The notes under the pieces: generated by a model
Told to the model about the DNA's origin: nothing
Seen by the model: the letters and a program-made list of their open reading frames with translations, nothing else
Databases searched by the model: none
Source: CAYWLQ01 sp964458775
Lineage (GTDB): Bacteria; Myxococcota_A; Polyangia; JAAYKL01
Direction of reading: 5' to 3'
NCBI GenBank assembly: GCA_964458775.1
Contig: CAYWLQ010000078.1
Location: 1-24,820, forward strand
DNA: 24,820 nt
Translations under genes and position numbers: made by a program
Shown: positions 1 to 9,097 of the stretch, piece after piece
How positions within the stretch are numbered: position 1 is the stretch's first letter
Layout: the number at the start of each line of letters is the position of its first letter

Positions 1-144
1 ATGATAATTTCTAAAACATCATAAATGTTCCTCTGAAATAGTTCTCTGAAATAGTTTATACCCAACTATTATCCACAGCTATGATACATTATTGCTTCAG
101 ACATCTTCTTAACATTCCGTTATTGTTTGTTTTATACATGGGGT

Positions 145-170
145 GGGTATGATGTTTGGGTATGATGTTT
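145..170. repeat. Two perfect 13-bp tandem units (GGGTATGATGTTT)
   Basis: GGGTATGATGTTT occurs at 145-157 and again at 158-170, flanked on both sides by further G/T-rich partial matches. It resembles the G/T-rich tandem repeat at 23353-23400 in texture but not in sequence. No coding potential is seen; replication slippage is the simplest origin. Confidence 0.85.
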
Positions 171-241
171 GGGATGGTGGTATTCTGTTTGAGTTGTAGC
201 GGTTGATACTTTTCTGAAACATCTCTACAAATATTTCACCA

Positions 242-286
242 CATACTCGACTTTTCACATATTCGACTTTTCATACTCGACTTTTC
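242..286. repeat. Three tandem copies of an approximately 15-bp unit
   Basis: The unit CATACTCGACTTTTC is at 242-256, a one-base variant (CATATTCGACTTTTC) at 258-272 and a third copy (ATACTCGACTTTTC) at 273-286. The copies are head-to-tail and lie upstream of the possible promoter of the lipoprotein gene. A role as iterated protein-binding sites is possible but cannot be separated from neutral slippage. Confidence 0.85.
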
Positions 287-338
287 GAAAAAAAAATGAA
301 TATAGGCCTTCGCGAAAAATGTGGAAAGGAAACTATAT

Positions 339-366
339 CTGACCTTCTAACACTTTATTATATGAT
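339..366 (+). promoter_or_regulatory. Possible sigma-70-type promoter of the DUF3829-like lipoprotein gene
   Basis: CTGACC at 339-344 and TATGAT at 361-366 are separated by 16 bp. They would give a leader of about 70 nt before the ATG at 442. The -10 matches the consensus well and the -35 only weakly. In an AT-rich genome such matches arise by chance, so this is a suggestion only. Confidence 0.25.
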
Positions 367-441
367 AAATGTGACTAAAAATTGATTTCATCCATACATA
401 AAGACCGTGATGTAAATCATCGAAAAAGAGGAGTGAATAGT

Positions 442-1431
442 ATGTCAAAACAGAGAAAAACAATGAATTATCTAACAACTTGCATATTCAGTATCGTATT
501 AACTTTGTTTGTTCTTTTGAGTTGTAAATCCAATGATAACACAACGCAAGTTACAAGCATATCTTCCTCCGGAGTTTCTGCACAGCCGGCGGCTTCATCT
601 TTTGCTAGTATTGAGCGTGCTGCGCCTTATTATGCAAAGGGTTATAATCTATTGGTCGGTGTTATTGATAAATTGACCAACCAATACCAAAATGCAATTA
701 AAGACGGTCCCGGTGAGCAGCAAAGAAAGCCCATTATGATGAAAGTGTTTACAATGGATGAGAAGGCAGTTGAGGATGCCTCTGCAATATTTGCAGAGGG
801 AAAGAAATCTGCCCCTGCAGGCAATACTCAATTAAGCGGTCCGGCTGAAAACGCAGTAGCGACAGCGCGCGATGTTATCAAGAATTACAAGGAAGCATAT
901 GTTTATTATTCAGCAGAGAAATACAAGGATGATAAAGGCTCTGCCGGAATAGCGATTCACTCGCAAATGGAGGCTGCTGTACAAAATTACAAATCTTCAA
1001 TTTCGGCTCTAGATCAGCAGCTCACAATTATCGAGCAGAAACAGCTTATGACTGATTTGCAGCTTCACGGTGATCAGACAACATACGGACATCACTTTCG
1101 TTCTTTTAACATGGTTGCGACAGCCTTCATTAAAGTTGACGAAAACATAGCTGCATTGGACAAAGCCTATGGAGACCTTGAGGCTGCGTATAAAAAAATC
1201 AAAGCCTTTGCAACCGAGAAAGGACCGAGTATGCAGCAAACCTTTTCAGGATATATGACACAGGTTGACAATTTCTACACTCATGCCGCAGTGGTTACAC
1301 GCAATATTAAAGAAAAAATTGATGAGAATAAACTAAAGAACGATTTTGATATTTTGGTGTCGCGATACAATTCGCTCGTTCAACTTACTAATTCCCTATA
1401 CGATTTAGAATCGCAAGGTATCTTGAAGTAG
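442..1431 (+). CDS. Predicted lipoprotein, DUF3829 (YiiG-like) family
   Basis: 329-residue predicted lipoprotein. The ATG at 442 is chosen over an in-frame TTG at 382 because AAAGAGGAG lies 8 nt before it and the protein then begins with a short basic segment, a hydrophobic stretch (about residues 10-26) and a lipobox-like LLSC with Cys28. A low-complexity Ser/Ala linker follows to about residue 52. The rest is mostly helical, with the tyrosine-rich and Lys/Glu/Ala-rich pattern of DUF3829 proteins such as E. coli YiiG (an early motif resembling AYYxKYNxL, then long amphipathic helices). The family has no established reaction. It is monocistronic here and its stop lies 16 nt from the stop of the convergent PMI fusion gene. 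The lipoprotein call is firm; the family assignment is from remembered pattern and moderate. Confidence 0.75.
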   Translation: MSKQRKTMNYLTTCIFSIVLTLFVLLSCKSNDNTTQVTSISSSGVSAQPAASSFASIERAAPYYAKGYNLLVGVIDKLTNQYQNAIKDGPGEQQRKPIMMKVFTMDEKAVEDASAIFAEGKKSAPAGNTQLSGPAENAVATARDVIKNYKEAYVYYSAEKYKDDKGSAGIAIHSQMEAAVQNYKSSISALDQQLTIIEQKQLMTDLQLHGDQTTYGHHFRSFNMVATAFIKVDENIAALDKAYGDLEAAYKKIKAFATEKGPSMQQTFSGYMTQVDNFYTHAAVVTRNIKEKIDENKLKNDFDILVSRYNSLVQLTNSLYDLESQGILK

Positions 1432-1447
1432 ACAATCATCACTGTGA

Positions 1448-4354
1448 CTATCGATTGAGAATGCTGAGCATTTTCTTTTGATGCAGCAATCTCTGTGCTT
1501 CAATTTTCATAGGATCATCGAGGATGATCTTTTCGTGAACAGTACTAAAAGACAGCCGATTGCCGCAGATGGGAACATCATAGGTTAGTGCTCGATCGCG
1601 CAAGTCAGTGTCTTCGCTAACACGCATTAAAACGGATGTGCCGTCGGCAAAAAATATCGATGTTGCTCTTTCACCCTCTTTCAATTCAACCGTATCCTTG
1701 GATATCACTTTGTAAGTTCCTGATTGTGAGCTTAGTTTTAAATTAACAACAGTGCTTTGAACATCAAAGGCATTATATCCATAAAGTTTACCGGCTCGTG
1801 TTCCAAGCAATACACAACCTTCTATTTCTCCTTCATCAATGTGAGTATCAATAAGCACTGAGTTGCAAACACTAACTTTAGAACCCAACCTTGTGTTGCC
1901 GATAAGACGATTTCCTCGCTCATCCGGTTTTGTATCAATGCCGGCCAAGGCTCGTGCGATCTCCCCTTCTTTGTCATTGCGTACAAGTGCCATGTAAAAC
2001 TCATACATTTGACGATGCTGTCCTATATCTCCCCAGTACTGATCCTGAAAGTCAAGAGCGACAAAGCGTGCAGAACGACCGTGGTGTTCAACAAATCGGT
2101 CCAGAACGGATCGAAGACGAACAAGTATTTCGGGTAGATCTGTTGCAAGTTTTCCTATGGCAGCGCTTTCGGTCTGTGCTTGTTTCCAGGCATCTAGACG
2201 TTCATTCTCATCCTGAATTGCAGCTACAGTAAGAGCGGTAAATAACTGAGGATCAAGGTCAGGACGATTTTTTCTGATAGCATTAGGTTCGTTCACTTCA
2301 GTTCGAAACTCCTCTAATAATAGGTCTAAAAGTGCTCGAGAAACTGCTATTGAGCCGAGATTTACTCCACCAAAGAGATGTCCCTGTTTTCTAATTAGAA
2401 GACCTTTATCTGCCAGTCGTTCCATTTCAGCAAGAGGTCGACGCGGAATAAACCCGGTTATGTTGCAGTGGCTGTCAACACCAACCCAGTCCTTGTTTGC
2501 AGCATTATCTGCATTCATAGAACGCAGGGATATAAATCTAACGATGTCAGCATCTTTGAAACGAGGGTCGCTGCCTGATAGATCGCAGGTGGGTATTTGA
2601 ACCTCATCACCCCATTTTACAACAATTCCGTTAAAACCGGAGCGACGAAGAAAAGCATCTATCGGAGTAAATGTTTTGAGTGCAAGTTCGACAATCGAAA
2701 GCGCTCTGCTACCGCTGTAGACAAAGGAGTTTAATGCCGGTTTTTGTCCGCATTCTGCCTCGGTAAAAGGTGCGGACCGGGTTCCTTCTCCAAAAACAAA
2801 GGCGATTAATGCTCCTTCTCCAAATTCTAATTGAGGTCGAAGCCGTTGCCATAGCAGCAACAAACCGAAAGCTTGATTGACGGGCAGGTCTTCATGGAAT
2901 GATAATGCTGTACGTGCTCCCAAATCAGCTCTAGCTTCTTCTAGCTTATGTTTCCAAAAGATCTGAGACGATGTTGAACCTGAAACTGTTCCTATAACTT
3001 GAGCGGCTTTGCGTTGTTTGCATAGTCGTTCGGATTCGGCAATGTTTTGCTTTACAGCCGATACAAATTGACAACAATCAGTTGTATTCGATACTGCAAA
3101 GGGCAGACTGTTGTTGTATGGTGTTGGCTTATTTGAAATCGGCAGTCCGGCAACAAAAATGTCGGCCGAATCGTTGCTTTGTATAGAATATAAAACATTG
3201 TGCGGTAACAAGCATGCCTGTCCTCTCCGTAGTTGCAGCTTTTCATTATCGTAGCTTACTGTTACAATAGTATTGGTGTTCTTTGGCAGAGCAAGGACAG
3301 TTTGCGGACCGTAGGATTTGCGCTTAATAGAGTTTCCTTGTTCAAGTCGAAGTCTTCTCAGTTCGAATTCGCCGGCCGGAACGGAATATACATCTTCAAT
3401 TCCATCGGAATCTAACGACGGTTCAATTAGGGTGGGTTTTTCGGTTTCAAAGCAAACAACACGCAAGAGCTCTTCGGGGTCAACGTGTTTATGTGTAAGT
3501 CCGGCACGCAATACATTGTCAGAACACGCCATTAGTTCTATCGCGGCGCCTCTTAGGTAGGCATGAGGTACACCGGAGGGTATAAAGAGTGCATCTCCCG
3601 GCTTTAGGTGAACATACTCCAGTAAATAAACAAAAAGAAGTCCGCGGTCGGCCGGTCCGTTAAGGGAAAGCTCTTTATGTGCAACCAGTGCCCAGTACAT
3701 CGGCGTGTCAATCGTAAATGGTGAACGAGCATTTTCCTTTTCCAATCGGTCCAATATTGTATGCAATGTGGGAGTTAGCTCTGCATCAGATAAAGCAAAG
3801 TAGGATTGCAAAAAAAATTTCATTTTGTCGGGTGAAGTTGGTATCGGTTCCAACGGCAGTTCTTGAAGCTCAGGAAGGGATTCAAAAACGCGTTTTAGAT
3901 TATCACCTTGTTTAAAACCGCACAGAGCATGAAAATCTGTTAAGGCTATAAGCAATTCGGGTTTGTGATTGGTGTCACGATATGATCGTGTTGATTCATC
4001 CCTTCCTATACCGGCTTGTTCTTCGAGAGCAAATCCTGCCTCCGCCTGCTTTTTGTTGGGATGAACCTGAATTGATAACGGGCGAGCAGCTGCCAGTATC
4101 TTCAACAAGTAGGTAAGCTCAGTGCGATCGAAATCTTTTGTTGATCCAAGATAAGTATTTGCGTTTTGGGTTAGAAAAACATTAAGCGGAGTTTTGTTAT
4201 CACCTACCAATGCAGGATCGTTAGGGTGCGCGCCGAACCATGCTTCAGCACAAGGTCCTTCATATCCGCTAAGTTCTAATAGCTCTTGAATAAAACGTGA
4301 ATCACCCCACGCATATGGTTTTAATTGCGGAAAAATACGTATCGGACCGTTCAT
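1448..4354 (-). CDS. Fusion protein: class I mannose-6-phosphate isomerase plus sugar nucleotidyltransferase domain
   Basis: 968 residues. Residues 1-400 are a type I (zinc) phosphomannose isomerase, interconverting fructose-6-P and mannose-6-P. The expected zinc ligands are visible: Gln96 and His98 in IQVHP, Glu133 in NHKPE and His264 in PSGVPHAY, plus the family segment around IELMACSDNVLRAGLT (273-286). Stand-alone enzymes are about 390 residues. The second half begins near 490. It carries a nucleotidyltransferase-like loop GEGTRSAPFT...QKP (522-539), WGDEVQIP (581-588) and WGDIGQH (774-780), then a short section resembling a left-handed beta-helix (about 812-870). This looks like an NDP-sugar pyrophosphorylase, perhaps making GDP-mannose, but its nucleotide and sugar are not shown by sequence. 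GGAG lies 7-8 nt before the ATG. Classical bifunctional PMI-GMP proteins have the opposite order and an unrelated cupin isomerase. No phosphomannomutase is in the window. Confidence 0.85.
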   Translation of the reverse strand: MNGPIRIFPQLKPYAWGDSRFIQELLELSGYEGPCAEAWFGAHPNDPALVGDNKTPLNVFLTQNANTYLGSTKDFDRTELTYLLKILAAARPLSIQVHPNKKQAEAGFALEEQAGIGRDESTRSYRDTNHKPELLIALTDFHALCGFKQGDNLKRVFESLPELQELPLEPIPTSPDKMKFFLQSYFALSDAELTPTLHTILDRLEKENARSPFTIDTPMYWALVAHKELSLNGPADRGLLFVYLLEYVHLKPGDALFIPSGVPHAYLRGAAIELMACSDNVLRAGLTHKHVDPEELLRVVCFETEKPTLIEPSLDSDGIEDVYSVPAGEFELRRLRLEQGNSIKRKSYGPQTVLALPKNTNTIVTVSYDNEKLQLRRGQACLLPHNVLYSIQSNDSADIFVAGLPISNKPTPYNNSLPFAVSNTTDCCQFVSAVKQNIAESERLCKQRKAAQVIGTVSGSTSSQIFWKHKLEEARADLGARTALSFHEDLPVNQAFGLLLLWQRLRPQLEFGEGALIAFVFGEGTRSAPFTEAECGQKPALNSFVYSGSRALSIVELALKTFTPIDAFLRRSGFNGIVVKWGDEVQIPTCDLSGSDPRFKDADIVRFISLRSMNADNAANKDWVGVDSHCNITGFIPRRPLAEMERLADKGLLIRKQGHLFGGVNLGSIAVSRALLDLLLEEFRTEVNEPNAIRKNRPDLDPQLFTALTVAAIQDENERLDAWKQAQTESAAIGKLATDLPEILVRLRSVLDRFVEHHGRSARFVALDFQDQYWGDIGQHRQMYEFYMALVRNDKEGEIARALAGIDTKPDERGNRLIGNTRLGSKVSVCNSVLIDTHIDEGEIEGCVLLGTRAGKLYGYNAFDVQSTVVNLKLSSQSGTYKVISKDTVELKEGERATSIFFADGTSVLMRVSEDTDLRDRALTYDVPICGNRLSFSTVHEKIILDDPMKIEAQRLLHQKKMLSILNR

Positions 4355-4995
4355 TATATATCTCCAAAGAAAAGTTTGGTTTTAGTTAGTGTTTCAGACA
4401 GCAAAATGAGTTCTTGTTACCTTGAAGTGCAAGCATTGTATGTTGAGCGTCTAATCAATGCGAAGTAACGCCATGCGCTTTTTCAAAAAGTTTATGGACA
4501 GTTATGCGAACAGACGCAGAAATGAAAATAGAGTTGTCGATAATTAATGTCAAGCATTTGTCAAAATGAGATAGCTGCCATGTGAAGATCTTTATCAATA
4601 TAGTACAAGCCAAACCTAGAAAAACACTACTTGGATCGATAATCATATCATAAATTGCCGAAGGGAGAGTTGTTGTAGTGCAATTCATGTTTCCCTGGAT
4701 TTTTAGAAAGTTTCAACGGAGATTATAAAATGCGAATGAGACAAAGCCACCCATTGTATAAAGCAAATGAATATGAAGGTTTAAACTGTTTATTGATATA
4801 ACAACCGGCACTAATCCTGAACAGTTGGAATTTTTTTAACGTACCCTTTGACACTATAATATTTGTCGAATAATAAGTTGTCACATTGGTTTAACAGCAG
4901 ATATCTTTGCTTCAAGTCGGATGGTGTTATCCTGCAAATAGAATGCTGAGCGCCGGAAGAATATCAGTTATAAGAATTGTGTGAAAGGATCGATT
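4355..4995. other. Gene-poor divergent intergenic region
   Basis: This gap separates the minus-strand PMI fusion gene and the plus-strand response regulator. I see no convincing gene. A 77-codon minus frame (4455-4688) has no recognisable protein features. A 23-codon plus frame (4730-4801) has a CGGAGA upstream but no other support. The right part holds the likely promoter of the regulator gene (4848-4876). No terminator hairpin or tRNA was recognised. Confidence 0.5.
4848..4876 (+). promoter_or_regulatory. Possible sigma-70-type promoter of the NtrC-family regulator gene
   Basis: A consensus -35 TTGACA (4848-4853) is followed after 17 bp by a poorer -10 TAATAA (4871-4876). A perfect TATAAT also lies at 4855-4860 but is too close to this -35 to pair with it. 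The predicted leader to the ATG at 4996 is about 110 nt. Confidence 0.35.
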
Positions 4996-6342
4996 ATGAA
5001 TATACCTCGTATTCTGGTGGTTGATGATGATGATGCATTTAGGAGCATGCTTGCAGATTCTCTTAACATTGCCGGTTTTGATACTATAACTGCCAAAAAC
5101 TCTTCAGAGGCATTGTCTTGCTTGGATGTTGAGCCTGGAATGGTATTTTTGGATCTAAAAATGGACGGAGATGAGCGTTCAGGTATTGTTACTTTGAATG
5201 CTATAAGGCAGCGCTATCCTTCTCTTCCGGTAATTATGTTGACAGGATACGGTGATGTTCAGACAGCGGTTGCGGCAATGAAGGCAGGTGCATTGGATTT
5301 TATTGAAAAACCGGTGGATATTGACACGGTCAGACGTATTGCTGTCGAGCTTCTCTTGACCAATGATGACGGTGAAGATATCCACAGCAATGATATTTCT
5401 TTTGGCGGGATAATTACCTCTGAATGTTCAATGATAGAGGCTGTCAGTTTGCTTTCTGCTGCGGCCGAAACAGACTCGCCGGTTTTGATAAGCGGTGAAA
5501 GCGGCACAGGGAAAGAATTGGCGGTAGATTACCTACACAATAACAGTCGTCGCAAAAAAAAACCGTTGGTAAAAGTTAACTGTTCGGCAATACCTAATAC
5601 CCTGGTTGAGTCTGAAATATTCGGTGCCGAAGCAGGTGCTTATACAGGAGCGTCGAAGCCTCGCGAAGGACGTTTTGCGGCGGCAGAAGGGGGTACGTTA
5701 TTTTTAGATGAAATCGCAGAGATGGATGTTGCTGTTCAGGCAAAGCTTCTTCGCGTGCTCCAGGAAAAAGTATATGAGCCGGTAGGATCGATGCGATCGA
5801 GAAAAGCTGATGTAAGAATAATAGCTGCTACAAATCAGCCAATAAAAGAAGCAGTACGAGAAGGACGATTTCGCGAAGATCTGTATTTTAGGTTAAACAT
5901 TTTTCATATCGAAATGCCTCCCTTAAGAGAGCGCCCTGGTGACATTCTACCGCTTGCAAGACATTTTTTAACTGAAAACACAGATGATCGTCCCCGGAGA
6001 TTGTCTGTTGAAGTTGAAGAAATTTTAACAGCCTATCATTGGCCAGGCAATATAAGAGAGTTGCGTAACGCAATGGAGCGAGGAAGAATTCTTGCAAGGG
6101 GAGGGCTGATAAAAAGAGAACATCTGCCTCCTGATATAGCTGCAACAGAACCGGGATTTCCTGTGAGAAAAAAAGCAGAGGCGGTTTTGTCTGTTAACGA
6201 AATGGAAAAACAGCTTGTCATCAGCACTCTTGAAGAGACGAATGGAAATCGTACCGAAGCCGCTAAACGCATGGGAATGAGTCGTAGAGCTCTTTTGTAT
6301 AAGATAAAACGATTTGGAATTGCTAATTTGAATAAACTGTAA
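4996..6342 (+). CDS. Sigma-54-dependent two-component response regulator (NtrC family)
   Basis: 448-residue transcriptional activator with the full NtrC architecture. An N-terminal receiver (about 3-115) has Asp8-Asp10, phospho-acceptor Asp53 (FLDLKMDG), Thr83 and Lys105. A central AAA+ domain (about 138-365) has Walker A GESGTGKE (167-174), the sigma-54 contact loop as GAYTGA (214-219) instead of the commoner GAFTGA, Walker B LFLDE (235-239) and the arginine-rich segment around REDLYFRLN. A Fis-type helix-turn-helix closes the protein (about 402-442, NGNRTEAAKRMGMSRRALL). ATG at 4996 is preferred over the in-frame GTG at 4981 because AAAGGA sits 6 nt upstream. No histidine kinase is encoded nearby, so partner and targets are unknown. 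The neighbouring mannose and glycosyltransferase genes suggest a glycan regulon, by context only. Confidence 0.95.
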   Translation: MNIPRILVVDDDDAFRSMLADSLNIAGFDTITAKNSSEALSCLDVEPGMVFLDLKMDGDERSGIVTLNAIRQRYPSLPVIMLTGYGDVQTAVAAMKAGALDFIEKPVDIDTVRRIAVELLLTNDDGEDIHSNDISFGGIITSECSMIEAVSLLSAAAETDSPVLISGESGTGKELAVDYLHNNSRRKKKPLVKVNCSAIPNTLVESEIFGAEAGAYTGASKPREGRFAAAEGGTLFLDEIAEMDVAVQAKLLRVLQEKVYEPVGSMRSRKADVRIIAATNQPIKEAVREGRFREDLYFRLNIFHIEMPPLRERPGDILPLARHFLTENTDDRPRRLSVEVEEILTAYHWPGNIRELRNAMERGRILARGGLIKREHLPPDIAATEPGFPVRKKAEAVLSVNEMEKQLVISTLEETNGNRTEAAKRMGMSRRALLYKIKRFGIANLNKL

Positions 6343-6343
6343 A

Positions 6344-9097
6344 TTATGCAATTGGGGAAATCGGTAAACGCTGAGGATCAGCTAAACCGGCTAATCCTAG
6401 TTGAGACATCAAGTCGGTCAAGATGTTTTCTGCATTGTAATCACTTGCTCGCAATAATGCATTTTGTTTCATTTTATTTTTTAATGCTGAATCGGTAAGA
6501 AGTTTGATTGCCGATTGAGCCATTTCTTCTTCTGTTTCTACGAGAAAACCGGTTTTTCCGTTAAAGATAATGTCTTTTGGGCCTTTGGTGTTATAGGCTG
6601 CTACAGGCAATCCGCAGGCATGAGCTTCTAGAACAACATTACCAAAAGTATCAAACCTTGAAGGTAGAAGCAGCAGATCAGAAGCCGTGTACATGTCTAC
6701 CAATGTTGCTTCATCTACCCATCCGGAATAGAAAGCTTCCGGAATGTTATTTCTTAGTCTGTTCATTTCCGGTCCTTCTCCTGCAATAGCAAGAACAGTG
6801 TTTGGAATTGCTTTTCTAATTGAGCGATAAATACGAACAAGATCATCAATTCCCTTTTCCTCACTAATTCTTCCTACAAATAACAAGACAGGTGTTTCTT
6901 CATCTGTATTTGGAAATATTTTTGATTTGGAGGTCAATTTAGGCATAAAGACAGAGCGCGGCCAGTGTGCAGTCTTAAAGATACGTTCTTTTTCTATTCC
7001 GATATGATCACTTTTTAGAAATGCATAATGGTCATCATTTAGAACAAAAATTCCGTCGAATTTTTTATAATATGCTCTGAGCAATCGCCGAAGACGATCA
7101 ATTCCTTGCGGTTCAAGGGATAAGGTCCTTGCTGAAAAATCCATCCAGTCGGTATGCATGTAGAAGAAAGTGGGAACAGAAAAGGACTCTTTTAGATAAA
7201 GAGCTACAAGGCCCATGGGGCCTTCTGTGGAGCATACTATGCGATCATATCGTTTCTGAGACAAAATTTTATGGAGAAAGGTAATGTCCGGCAATCGTAT
7301 CGGTTGGGAGGGATATATTCCTGAAACAAAGATGCTTATAGGCGGAACAGTAATAAAGTGACTGTCTTCAAATGTACACGAAGGATTTTTCTTTGTTTTG
7401 TTTTGTGTTTCTTCCATGATGTCGAAGTTTGTGCAATTGTCAGAAGTAACAGCGGCAATGTCTATTGGGAGTCCTCGTCGGCGAATTTCTTTGAGCATAT
7501 CCTGAAGTGAAACAGATACTCCGTTTTGATCAGAGAAAGTGTCGGTAAGCCATAGTACACGTTTAGGATGTTCCAATTCGCCTATTTCTTTTGCAACTTC
7601 GTTTAGTAATTCACGATTCTCATGCATAACTTTGGCTCCGGAAAATTGGGCTGCACCGAAAAATAGAGCAGCAAGAGCCGGGAAAGGCAATCCGTCTAAT
7701 ATGTCCAGCCATGAAGAATGATTTGGTGTTGCATCATCCTCTTTTGTTGAAGATATAAGGTTTCGAAGTACGGAGGGGCATTCAATGTTATATAAAAGTT
7801 CGGCTAAACCGCTTTGGCAAATATTACTAAAGTTTGCAGATGCAAAATTCTTTTCTGCTTTGTCAGAGAGTTCTGCAAGAAAGCCTTTCATGAGTTCCAA
7901 AATTTCAGTTTCTAATGCATTAATGAAAGCTGGACCTCCCGAAATGCTTGCCGTTGCGATTTTGTCTAGTTCGGCAATGAAATGACGATGCTTTTTGCTA
8001 GCTATTTTTCGCAAAAGAAAGCCGGGACGTGTGCCGTGAAGTGCACCATGAAGAGTAGAGAGAAATCGAGAAGTGTATTTGTGACGCTTTAGTTCGGCAA
8101 TACCGTTTATTATAGCAAGAGCAGCAAGTTTCTCGTTTGCAGTACCCTTGTGCAGCATCAATCGCAATAAACCCGGATCTTCACTGTTTTGTACGGCCTG
8201 GCAAAAGAAATCCAACAAAGCTGCAGTAAGCTTAATTTCTGAGGCGAAACTGCCATACCATGCAAAATCACCTTTGCGAAAACTTTCCAACACAAGGGAC
8301 GATAAAGGATGATCTTTCTGCCTTTCAATTAAGTTAGAAATAAAAAAGCGTGTTCCGGATGACCCTGCAAATAAAGCCATATGACAGTCTGAGCCGCCGG
8401 TCATTCGCTTGTTATAGGGAGACTCACAAAAAGCGAGAGGGGAAAAACGTTCGCGTTTTGATATTTCTGTAATTGATTCTTCGTTTAGAGAACTAACATA
8501 CTTTGCTGCCAATATGTTTTGCCAGGCATCCCTTTGTCCGTTCCAGACTTCAATATTGTCAAACAGCAACATTAGTCGTTCCAAATACTGAAACCGAGGT
8601 TGTGTTTGATTGTGGTATACAAATAACGGATGTGCCAGGACGGTAACCAAATTGCGCTCTCGTGCAAATTCCAAGAATTTATATAGGCTTTTTCGCCGCT
8701 TGTTGAGTTCTGTCTCTTCTGACGGGTTAAAGCCGTATACCAGAACGTGCAACTTAATATCAAAGTTCGGCATATCGCATGTAAATTCAGCCCCTACAAG
8801 TTGGTCTTCTCCTTTATCCAAAAGCTCAAAACAGGTTCGTGCATTATTGTGATTGGTCATTGTCAGAGGAATGGCGTTGTTTTTCTTGATGCATGAATGA
8901 ACTTCTTCGGTAGAAGTCCAAGTTTCAGGCCATCTTAGTATACGGGCCATGCGTTCATCCGGTATATCGCTATTATAATCATGACAGTGTATGTCAACTC
9001 TGATGGTGTCGATATCACTAAATCTGGAAGACTCCACGGCTTGCAAGCGTTCGAATTCATCTTTGAGTCTATCCAAAAAGGTATTGTTGTTTGGCAT
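6344..9097 (-). CDS. Fusion protein: PHP-domain metal hydrolase plus GT4-family glycosyltransferase
   Basis: 917 residues in three parts. Residues 30-240 are a PHP-type phosphoesterase domain, with probable metal ligands His37 and His39 (DIHCHD), His83, Glu104, His117, His156 (LAHP), Asp237 and His239 (GGSDCH). A roughly 270-residue helical segment (about 240-510) has no recognised domain. Residues 512-890 are a GT-B glycosyltransferase of family GT4, with the nucleotide-sugar loop LLFVGRISEEKGI (738-750), AGEGPE (772-777) and the E-x7-E signature SRFDTFGNVVLEAHACGLP (813-831). It probably transfers a sugar to a lipid or glycan on the cytoplasmic side. AGAGG precedes the ATG by about 8 nt. 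The convergent regulator ends 1 nt away, so no terminator fits between them. The role of the PHP part is unknown. Confidence 0.9.
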   Translation of the reverse strand: MPNNNTFLDRLKDEFERLQAVESSRFSDIDTIRVDIHCHDYNSDIPDERMARILRWPETWTSTEEVHSCIKKNNAIPLTMTNHNNARTCFELLDKGEDQLVGAEFTCDMPNFDIKLHVLVYGFNPSEETELNKRRKSLYKFLEFARERNLVTVLAHPLFVYHNQTQPRFQYLERLMLLFDNIEVWNGQRDAWQNILAAKYVSSLNEESITEISKRERFSPLAFCESPYNKRMTGGSDCHMALFAGSSGTRFFISNLIERQKDHPLSSLVLESFRKGDFAWYGSFASEIKLTAALLDFFCQAVQNSEDPGLLRLMLHKGTANEKLAALAIINGIAELKRHKYTSRFLSTLHGALHGTRPGFLLRKIASKKHRHFIAELDKIATASISGGPAFINALETEILELMKGFLAELSDKAEKNFASANFSNICQSGLAELLYNIECPSVLRNLISSTKEDDATPNHSSWLDILDGLPFPALAALFFGAAQFSGAKVMHENRELLNEVAKEIGELEHPKRVLWLTDTFSDQNGVSVSLQDMLKEIRRRGLPIDIAAVTSDNCTNFDIMEETQNKTKKNPSCTFEDSHFITVPPISIFVSGIYPSQPIRLPDITFLHKILSQKRYDRIVCSTEGPMGLVALYLKESFSVPTFFYMHTDWMDFSARTLSLEPQGIDRLRRLLRAYYKKFDGIFVLNDDHYAFLKSDHIGIEKERIFKTAHWPRSVFMPKLTSKSKIFPNTDEETPVLLFVGRISEEKGIDDLVRIYRSIRKAIPNTVLAIAGEGPEMNRLRNNIPEAFYSGWVDEATLVDMYTASDLLLLPSRFDTFGNVVLEAHACGLPVAAYNTKGPKDIIFNGKTGFLVETEEEMAQSAIKLLTDSALKNKMKQNALLRASDYNAENILTDLMSQLGLAGLADPQRLPISPIA

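Larger units (their letters stand above)
1..441. other. Gene-free AT-rich region with short tandem repeats
   Basis: No credible reading frame is seen here. The stretch has several local duplications: a doubled GTTCTCTGAAATA-like segment near 28-55, a 13-bp G/T-rich unit repeated at 145-170 and a roughly 15-bp unit repeated three times at 242-286. Downstream of these is a small palindrome (TTCGCGAA, about 309-316) and a possible promoter before the lipoprotein gene at 442. Confidence 0.6.

Noticed and set aside
4455..4688. 77-codon minus-strand frame in the gap before the regulator gene
   Set aside because: No ribosome-binding site, no recognisable composition or motif; probably chance.
4730..4801. 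23-codon plus-strand frame after CGGAGA
   Set aside because: It has an acceptable ribosome-binding site, but the peptide shows no features and no coupling to the next gene; insufficient support.
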